From an uncultured Bacilli bacterium (lineage in GTDB: Bacteria; Bacillota_I; Bacilli_A; RF39; UBA660), in contig CALVXV010000021.1 in the NCBI GenBank assembly GCA_944371685.1, positions 1-12,493 of the forward strand: a DNA stretch of 12,493 nt, read 5' to 3'. The translations under genes and the position numbers were made by a program. The notes under the pieces were generated by a model. That model did no database searches. It was not told where the DNA came from and saw only the letters and a program-made list of their open reading frames with translations. Shown one piece after another: positions 8,354 to 12,493 of this stretch. Position 1 is the stretch's first letter. Each line of letters begins with the position of its first letter.

Positions 8354-8378
8354 TTATTCCCCTACTTTCTTTATTACT

Positions 8379-8407
8379 ATTATAATTTATTTTTAGGGAA
8401 ATTTCAA
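8379..8407 (-). promoter_or_regulatory. Promoter of the FxLYD-type gene
   Basis: On the minus strand TTGAAA (8407-8402), a 17-bp spacer and TATAAT (8384-8379), the same boxes and spacing as the mutS promoter. Predicted start near 8372, about 19 nt before the ATG. It begins two bases after the stop codon of the gene upstream. Confidence 0.8.
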
Positions 8408-8409
8408 TA

Positions 8410-8847
8410 CTATAAATAAACTTTTAATTTTTCTATGTATTCTTCGCCGAATTTTCTTAATGATTTAGCCATGTCAATGACTTTTTTATCAGCTGTTTTT
8501 TCATAGTTGTCAATGTGTTTAGTAAGTTCTAGGTTACCCATGGTTAATCCTTGAATTAACATGTCGGCAATATTAGCATCACTATTATCATTTAACATTT
8601 CTTTGGTGATGTTCATTTTGGACATGGCTTTGGCCATCATGCCAATTGATTTGGCTTTTAAATCTTTTTTATTTAACAATTTTTCAGATTCTTTCGAATA
8701 CTTTTCATAGTTTTGTTCAATTTCTTTAATAATTTTTTTAATTTTATTGTCTTTTCCTTGTAAACTGTTGATTAAATCTTTACTACTTTGATAACCCATG
8801 TTGCTGGTTTGATAAATGTATGTTAATATTTCTTCAGTTTCATTCAT
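8410..8847 (-). CDS. Small all-helical protein of unknown function (145 aa)
   Basis: I cannot name a family with confidence. The sequence is predicted helical almost throughout: about 3-28, 35-58, 62-87 with a methionine-rich amphipathic face (IGMMAKAMSKMNI), 91-117 and 121-144. Charged residues alternate with hydrophobic ones, there is no membrane segment or signal, and cysteine is absent. The layout suggests a soluble helical bundle, and a ferritin-like four-helix bundle is one possibility, but no ExxH metal pair is evident. ATG at 8847 has AAAGGAAT upstream at a longish spacing of about 11 bases. It stops with TAG two bases before the promoter of the next gene. Its own promoter overlaps the terminator of tag, so it is probably a single-gene unit. 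Confidence 0.78.
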   Translation of the reverse strand: MNETEEILTYIYQTSNMGYQSSKDLINSLQGKDNKIKKIIKEIEQNYEKYSKESEKLLNKKDLKAKSIGMMAKAMSKMNITKEMLNDNSDANIADMLIQGLTMGNLELTKHIDNYEKTADKKVIDMAKSLRKFGEEYIEKLKVYL

Positions 8848-8893
8848 TTTTTAATCATTCCTTTCAAGTTTATTATGTGAAAGAAGTTTTTTT

Positions 8894-8922
8894 ATTATAC
8901 AAAAAAACAATTACTTTCTAAA
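8894..8922 (-). promoter_or_regulatory. Promoter of the helical-protein gene, overlapping the tag terminator
   Basis: On the minus strand a perfect TATAAT (8899-8894) with TTTAGA (8922-8917) 17 bp upstream. The -35 box lies in the loop of the tag terminator hairpin and the T tract is in the spacer. Predicted start near 8887, about 40 nt before the ATG at 8847. The -35 match is only 4 of 6. Confidence 0.55.
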
Positions 8923-8930
8923 AGTAACTG
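8901..8930 (-). terminator. Intrinsic terminator of the ogt-tag operon
   Basis: On the minus strand CAGTTACTTT (8930-8921), a 3-nt loop and AAAGTAATTG (8917-8908) form a 10-bp stem with one G-U pair, followed by seven T residues (8907-8901). It begins one base after the tag stop codon. Confidence 0.8.
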
Positions 8931-8931
8931 C

Positions 8932-9495
8932 TTAACTGCCAGATTGATTTTCATTTCTTTTTGGATATTTAAAACAATTTTGTTCATGAGAATTGATAAT
9001 ACCAATGGCTTGAAGGTAGGCATAGATGATAGTTGTCCCGACAAATGACATACCTTTATCTTTTAGGTCTTTAGATATTTTATCTGATAGCTCTGATGAG
9101 CTTTTTCCTATTTCATATATTATTTGACCGTTTGTAAAACTCCAAATGTATTTGGCAAAACTGCCATATTCATTTGCAATTTTCTTAAATATTTTTGCAT
9201 TATTGATAGAAGCTTTGATTTTTAATTTATTTCTAATAATATTTGGATTTTGTATTAATTCATTTATTTTTGATTCATCATAATTAACAATTTTATCAAT
9301 ATTAAAGTTATCATAGGCTTTTTTGAAATTTTCTCTTTTATTTAAAATGCATTCCCATGATAGACCAGCTTGAAATGATTCTAATATTAGTAATTCAAAT
9401 AATTTTTTATCCTCATAAATGGGGGTTCCCCACTCTTGGTCATGATAATTTACATAAAGAGGGTTATTTAGATTACACCATTTACACCTTTGCAT
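8932..9495 (-). CDS. tag: DNA-3-methyladenine glycosylase I (Tag)
   Basis: Excises 3-methyladenine from alkylated DNA, starting base excision repair. From the ATG at 9495 the protein is 187 residues, the same as E. coli Tag. It opens with MQRCKW, followed by PLYVNYHDQEWG. Zinc ligands C4, H18, H170 and C174 (SHEQNCF) match the family's Cys-His-His-Cys set. E39 in LESFQAGLSWE, Y17 and W47 correspond to the base-pocket residues Glu38, Tyr16 and Trp46 of E. coli Tag. FVGTTI (151-156) is a further family signature. An in-frame start 13 codons upstream (9534) is rejected because AAGGAG (9502-9507) sits 6 bases before 9495 and homologues begin here. The first 14 bases overlap the end of ogt, indicating translational coupling. 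Confidence 0.96.
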   Translation of the reverse strand: MQRCKWCNLNNPLYVNYHDQEWGTPIYEDKKLFELLILESFQAGLSWECILNKRENFKKAYDNFNIDKIVNYDESKINELIQNPNIIRNKLKIKASINNAKIFKKIANEYGSFAKYIWSFTNGQIIYEIGKSSSELSDKISKDLKDKGMSFVGTTIIYAYLQAIGIINSHEQNCFKYPKRNENQSGS

Positions 9496-10009
9496 GTTTT
9501 TCTCCTTTTGGCAGTTTATAATGGGTGATATCAATACCTTCTAATTGTAGTAGTTTCATTTTGGCTTCGATGCCACCACTATAGCCTGTTAAGTTACTGT
9601 TTGCTCCAACTACTCGGTGACAGGGAATAATAATAGGAATGGGGTTATGACTATTGGCTTTACCAATGGCTCTAGCGGACATATCAGGACTTATTTTTTT
9701 AGCTATATCACTATAGGTTACTAATTTTCCATATGGGATTTTTTTTAAAGCATTCCAGACTTTGAGCTGAAAAGGAGTACCTTTTAGTTTAAGTTTTAAA
9801 GCATTTATGTTAGGTTTTTGACCTGTAAAATATTTATCTAGCCAACTTTTAGTTCGTTTAAATATTTCTAAATTATCGTTTATTTTGGCTTCTTTTTTAA
9901 TATCTTGATAGTATGGCTCGTTTTCTAATATGATATGAGTTAAATGTTCACCATCACTAATTAAGGTTAAGTTGCCGATTTTTGATGAATAAATTGTTTT
10001 ATATTTCAT
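9482..10009 (-). CDS. ogt: Methylated-DNA--[protein]-cysteine S-methyltransferase (Ogt)
   Basis: Suicide repair protein that moves alkyl groups from O6-alkylguanine to its own cysteine. The 175-residue sequence has an N-terminal ribonuclease-H-like domain (about 1-75) and the DNA-binding/active-site domain. The latter includes GTPFQLKVWNALKKIPYG (77-94), the helix-turn-helix with R113 as the arginine finger (SARAIGKAN), and the IIPCHRVVG motif with acceptor C130. There is no AraC-like or Ada zinc domain, so it is the constitutive Ogt type and not Ada. ATG at 10009 has GAGGTG 5 bases upstream. A strong promoter precedes it and tag overlaps its 3' end, so the two alkylation-repair enzymes are made from one message. 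Confidence 0.97.
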   Translation of the reverse strand: MKYKTIYSSKIGNLTLISDGEHLTHIILENEPYYQDIKKEAKINDNLEIFKRTKSWLDKYFTGQKPNINALKLKLKGTPFQLKVWNALKKIPYGKLVTYSDIAKKISPDMSARAIGKANSHNPIPIIIPCHRVVGANSNLTGYSGGIEAKMKLLQLEGIDITHYKLPKGEKHAKV

Positions 10010-10026
10010 GGTGTCACCTCATATAA

Positions 10027-10055
10027 ATGATATGAAATTTTGAGATTAATGTCAA
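10027..10055 (-). promoter_or_regulatory. Promoter of the ogt-tag operon
   Basis: On the minus strand a perfect TTGACA (10055-10050), a 17-bp spacer and TATCAT (10032-10027). The predicted start near 10020 coincides with the Shine-Dalgarno GAGGTG, giving a leader of about 11 nt. No obvious operator is present, consistent with constitutive expression. Confidence 0.8.
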
Positions 10056-10080
10056 GAAAGGCATCTTTGATTAGGATTTT

Positions 10081-11658
10081 TTAAGGGCGTAGTTTGAAGG
10101 TTTTTGGGGCTTTTTTATAGACTAAAATTAAGGCTACTACACAATATAAAAGACTAAAGATGATGGTGGATAGCCCAAAGTAAAAGGTTGGAAGTTTTTC
10201 GCCGATGAAGAAGTAACAGACAAAATAAGTTATACCTTGGACAAGTGAATATGTGGCGCTTTTCATTTCGGTGTTGGCGTTATATGGCTGAAGCAGATAA
10301 TACATGACTAGATAATGAACAGAGAAAAAGATACTCATAGAAATAATTGAGATAAATAAAATTATATAATTTAAAGTCTCTGCCGTTCCTCCAGTTATAT
10401 ATAAAAGTAAAGATAGGCCGGTGCCAATTAAAAAAGCAGGCAATAAGTTAATTAAAATTAAAGTTTTTAATCTTTCTTTAAAAAGGCCTAGAATTACTTT
10501 GGGGGTTCGATATATGCGATATGTAAGCATACTGTGGTCACAGTTCATAAACATGGCTTGGGTAACAGTGGTTCCACGGTTTAAGATATACATGACAAAG
10601 ACAAAGTACGGCAAATAAACTAGTAATAAGGCATTGATGCCAGTAGCAATCGTTTTGTTTTTTAAAGAAAGGATTATCAAAATGATAAAGATACCAATAA
10701 TTACTAAAGCTTGTTTTTTGACAGCTTTGGTTAAAATCTTACTATGTCTTTTGACAAATAGTTCGTGAAAATAGGCAAACCCGTGTTTGTTACTAGTGAA
10801 ATTTTTATCTAATTCAATTTGCTTTGAAACGTTTTCTTTGATTTTTTCGGTACTTTGGGCATTTTCGACGGCATATACGTTTTCATTTGTTAAAAGCCCA
10901 TTATATACTTGTTTATATTTATCAAATGAGTTAATGACTTTAAGGCTTAATAGACCTGTAATTATACTTATGATAAAGCAAATAGTAAAAATAATTTGAT
11001 TGATAGTTATACCGATATAAGGTAGGCCGTAAGCACATAATAAAAGTGCGCCGATAAGTAACCAAGTTAATTTACTTAAGGCATTTTCGTTTTTAACTAT
11101 TTTGGTTTTTTTATATTCTTTTAAAACGTAAGCACTGAAAGATATTTTGACCATTACAACAAAAATAGGCATGATTAAGCAAAGCCATAAAGGTACTTTG
11201 GATAATAGGCCAAAGATTATGGTAAAAGGCATAAAGCCGATAAAGGTTTTAATCATAGCATAAATATAATTAGATAATGTGTAGTTTTTAGCATCCATAT
11301 TCATAATTATCATGGCATAATATTTATCTTTAGTAGGATTAAACATATAGGTGTTCATAATACCGCCAATGATGGTTAAAAATAAAAATAGATGGATAAA
11401 GACATTTGCATTATTTAGTTTAAATGCTGGAAGCATGGCAATAATGCAGAAGAAGATATAAAGAAATTTACCTAAAAAGATACTACATAATTCCATGATT
11501 ATACTAATTATATTACCTATAATTTTTAAAAATTTATTTTTATATAAACTTTCGGGTAATATTTTTCTTATTATTGGAAGCTGTTTTATTGAATAGATAA
11601 CACTATTGACGCGGTAGGTGTTTTTTAATTTAAAAGAGGTAATAAAAGATTCTAACAT
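10081..11658 (-). CDS. ABC transporter permease, exporter type
   Basis: Membrane subunit partnered with the ATPase gene ending one base upstream. The 525-residue protein has about 11-12 hydrophobic segments: roughly 46-79 (possibly two), 84-105, 133-153, 155-178, 196-216, 220-243, 315-332, 340-360, 398-422, 428-455, 468-485 and 490-513. A soluble loop spans about 244-312. The segment MFMNCDHSMLTYRIYRTP (369-386) looks like the conserved cytosolic loop of large Bacillota ABC permeases that work with one ATPase. No substrate-binding protein gene is near, which favours export. ATG at 11658 follows an AAAGGAGGAG site embedded in the last codons of the ATPase gene, so translation is coupled. Substrate (lipid, peptide or antimicrobial) cannot be told. 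Confidence 0.85.
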   Translation of the reverse strand: MLESFITSFKLKNTYRVNSVIYSIKQLPIIRKILPESLYKNKFLKIIGNIISIIMELCSIFLGKFLYIFFCIIAMLPAFKLNNANVFIHLFLFLTIIGGIMNTYMFNPTKDKYYAMIIMNMDAKNYTLSNYIYAMIKTFIGFMPFTIIFGLLSKVPLWLCLIMPIFVVMVKISFSAYVLKEYKKTKIVKNENALSKLTWLLIGALLLCAYGLPYIGITINQIIFTICFIISIITGLLSLKVINSFDKYKQVYNGLLTNENVYAVENAQSTEKIKENVSKQIELDKNFTSNKHGFAYFHELFVKRHSKILTKAVKKQALVIIGIFIILIILSLKNKTIATGINALLLVYLPYFVFVMYILNRGTTVTQAMFMNCDHSMLTYRIYRTPKVILGLFKERLKTLILINLLPAFLIGTGLSLLLYITGGTAETLNYIILFISIISMSIFFSVHYLVMYYLLQPYNANTEMKSATYSLVQGITYFVCYFFIGEKLPTFYFGLSTIIFSLLYCVVALILVYKKAPKTFKLRP

Positions 11659-11659
11659 A

Positions 11660-12355
11660 CTACTCCTCCTTTAAGGCTTCGATTATTTTTTCTTTGAAGC
11701 TTTCGTTATCTAAGTTATCTTTATTTATTTCTTTTAAAATGCCTTTATTTAAGACAACTATTTCGTCGCAAAGGTCTAAAGCAAGTTCCATGATATGGGT
11801 TGATAAAATGATAATGTGATCTTTTTTTATGTCTTTAAACATCTGTTTCATTTCTTCCCCAGCAACGACGTCAAATGAGGTTAAAGGCTCATCTAAAAGT
11901 AAGATATTAGGACTAGCAATAATGTTTACCAGCATTTGCATTTTATTTTTCATGCCATGTGAGTAGTCTTTCATAAGCCTATCTCTATCTTCTTTTTCAA
12001 TCTGCATGAAATTAAAATAATCGTCGATAGTTTTTTCATTTTTGATTTGTTTTTTATTTATTTCGATAAAGAATTTTAAGAATTCCCTACCCGTTAAAAA
12101 CTCTGGAACATTAGGAGTTGATAGAACATAGCCAATATCTTCTGGTTCAATTTTTCTATCTATTTTATCATTTATATAAAACTGTCCGCCATCTAAGTCT
12201 AAATCTTCATTTAGGCAGTTAAATAATGTGGTTTTACCCGCCCCATTTCTACCTAATAATCCATAAATTTTACCTTTTTCAAATTCAAAATTGATGTCTT
12301 TTAAAACTTCTTTTGGGCCAAAATTTTTCTTTAAATGTTTAATAACTAACTTCAT
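11660..12355 (-). CDS. ABC transporter ATP-binding protein
   Basis: Nucleotide-binding subunit that powers the permease encoded immediately downstream. 231 residues, the size of a single ABC ATPase domain. Walker A GRNGAGKTT is at 35-43, the signature is the variant YSHGMKNKM at 131-139 (SHGMK in place of LSGGQ), Walker B LLLDEP is at 152-157 and the H-loop histidine is H187 in STHIME. The Q-loop segment reads YVLSTPNVPEFLTGREF and lacks the usual glutamine, which is not rare in export-type ATPases of this group. ATG at 12355 has a perfect AAGGAGG (12361-12367) 5 bases upstream and a good promoter. The stop TAG at 11660-11662 leaves one base before the permease start. Confidence 0.95.
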   Translation of the reverse strand: MKLVIKHLKKNFGPKEVLKDINFEFEKGKIYGLLGRNGAGKTTLFNCLNEDLDLDGGQFYINDKIDRKIEPEDIGYVLSTPNVPEFLTGREFLKFFIEINKKQIKNEKTIDDYFNFMQIEKEDRDRLMKDYSHGMKNKMQMLVNIIASPNILLLDEPLTSFDVVAGEEMKQMFKDIKKDHIIILSTHIMELALDLCDEIVVLNKGILKEINKDNLDNESFKEKIIEALKEE

Positions 12356-12384
12356 GTTTTCCTCCTTGATTTCACATTTATTTC

Positions 12385-12413
12385 ATTATACATGATGGAT
12401 ATATGTTTGACAA
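12385..12413 (-). promoter_or_regulatory. Promoter of the ABC exporter operon
   Basis: On the minus strand TTGTCA (12413-12408), a 17-bp spacer and a perfect TATAAT (12390-12385). Predicted start near 12378, about 23 nt before the ATPase ATG. The palindrome cluster at the window edge begins 13 bases upstream of the -35 box. Confidence 0.75.
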
Positions 12414-12425
12414 TGATTATCAACC

Positions 12426-12489
12426 ACCCTGCACTGAAAGTGCAGGGTTTGTAGTGATGACTGAAAGTCATACTATATGCTAAAGCATA
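12426..12489. repeat. Cluster of three successive small palindromes
   Basis: Hairpin 1 is a perfect 10-bp stem 12426-12435 / 12439-12448 around GAA, with core GCACTGAAAGTGC. Hairpin 2 pairs 12457-12462 with 12466-12471 around GAA and extends by four more pairs with one bulged G (12456); its core is GACTGAAAGTC. Hairpin 3 pairs 12476-12481 with 12484-12489, core ATGCTAAAGCAT. Stems differ but the loops are nearly the same. The cluster reaches the window edge and may continue. It could be part of a palindromic repeat, a structured RNA, or the hairpin-bearing end of an IS200/IS605-type element; no transposase gene is visible here. Confidence 0.7.
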
Positions 12490-12493
12490 CTAT

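Noticed and set aside
9496..9534. 13-codon N-terminal extension of Tag
   Set aside because: It lies inside the end of ogt, lacks a ribosome site, and known Tag proteins begin at the M-x-R-C-x-W motif that starts at 9495.
12407..12440. Plus-strand TTGACA at 12407-12412 as a promoter reading out of the window
   Set aside because: No acceptable -10 box at 16-18 bp; the sequence there is the GC-richer first palindrome. The same bases serve the minus-strand -35 box.

Overview
The window is strongly AT-rich DNA and reads as a chromosomal segment of a low-GC Bacillota-type bacterium (Bacilli or a related uncultured gut lineage; the exact clade cannot be told from this sequence). The evidence is lysine/asparagine/isoleucine-rich proteins, Shine-Dalgarno sites close to AAGGAGG or GAGGTGA, sigma-A-type promoters with 17-18 bp spacers, and homologues of Bacillus YlbJ and YlbL side by side. 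Tryptophan is encoded by TGG where I checked it (two sites in mutS), and all genes run full length with the standard code, so a recoded UGA is not needed.

Layout from left to right. Positions 1-105 hold a 39-base A homopolymer just past the end of mutS. mutS (minus) has its own promoter. Next come two minus-strand genes of unknown function that are tandem paralogues, each with its own promoter. A membrane-anchored PDZ/Lon-type protease (YlbL/SepM-like, minus) is divergent from a YlbJ-like membrane protein (plus). A PilB/ComGA/GspE-type secretion ATPase (plus) follows behind its own promoter. It converges on a small membrane-anchored FxLYD-type protein, and a shared 11-bp hairpin separates the two. 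Then come a small all-helical protein of unknown function and a two-gene alkylation-repair operon (ogt then tag, overlapping, promoter TTGACA-17-TATCAT). Last is an ABC exporter operon (ATPase then permease, one base apart). The final ~70 bases hold three successive small palindromes with related loops, possibly the edge of a palindrome-rich repeat or an IS200/IS605-type element that continues outside the window.

Functionally this is mostly housekeeping. Three genes serve genome maintenance (mismatch repair, O6-alkylguanine reversal, 3-methyladenine excision). Others work at the membrane (protease, YlbJ, FxLYD protein, ABC exporter) and one is a pilus/secretion motor ATPase. Promoters and start sites are tightly packed: six of eight predicted promoters leave a 5' leader of only about 11-23 nt. 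I saw no CRISPR array, tRNA, rRNA, known riboswitch class or complete mobile element. The less ordinary items are the homopolymer beside mutS, the undescribed paralogue pair, the tailed motor ATPase with no pilus genes beside it, and the palindrome cluster at the right edge.
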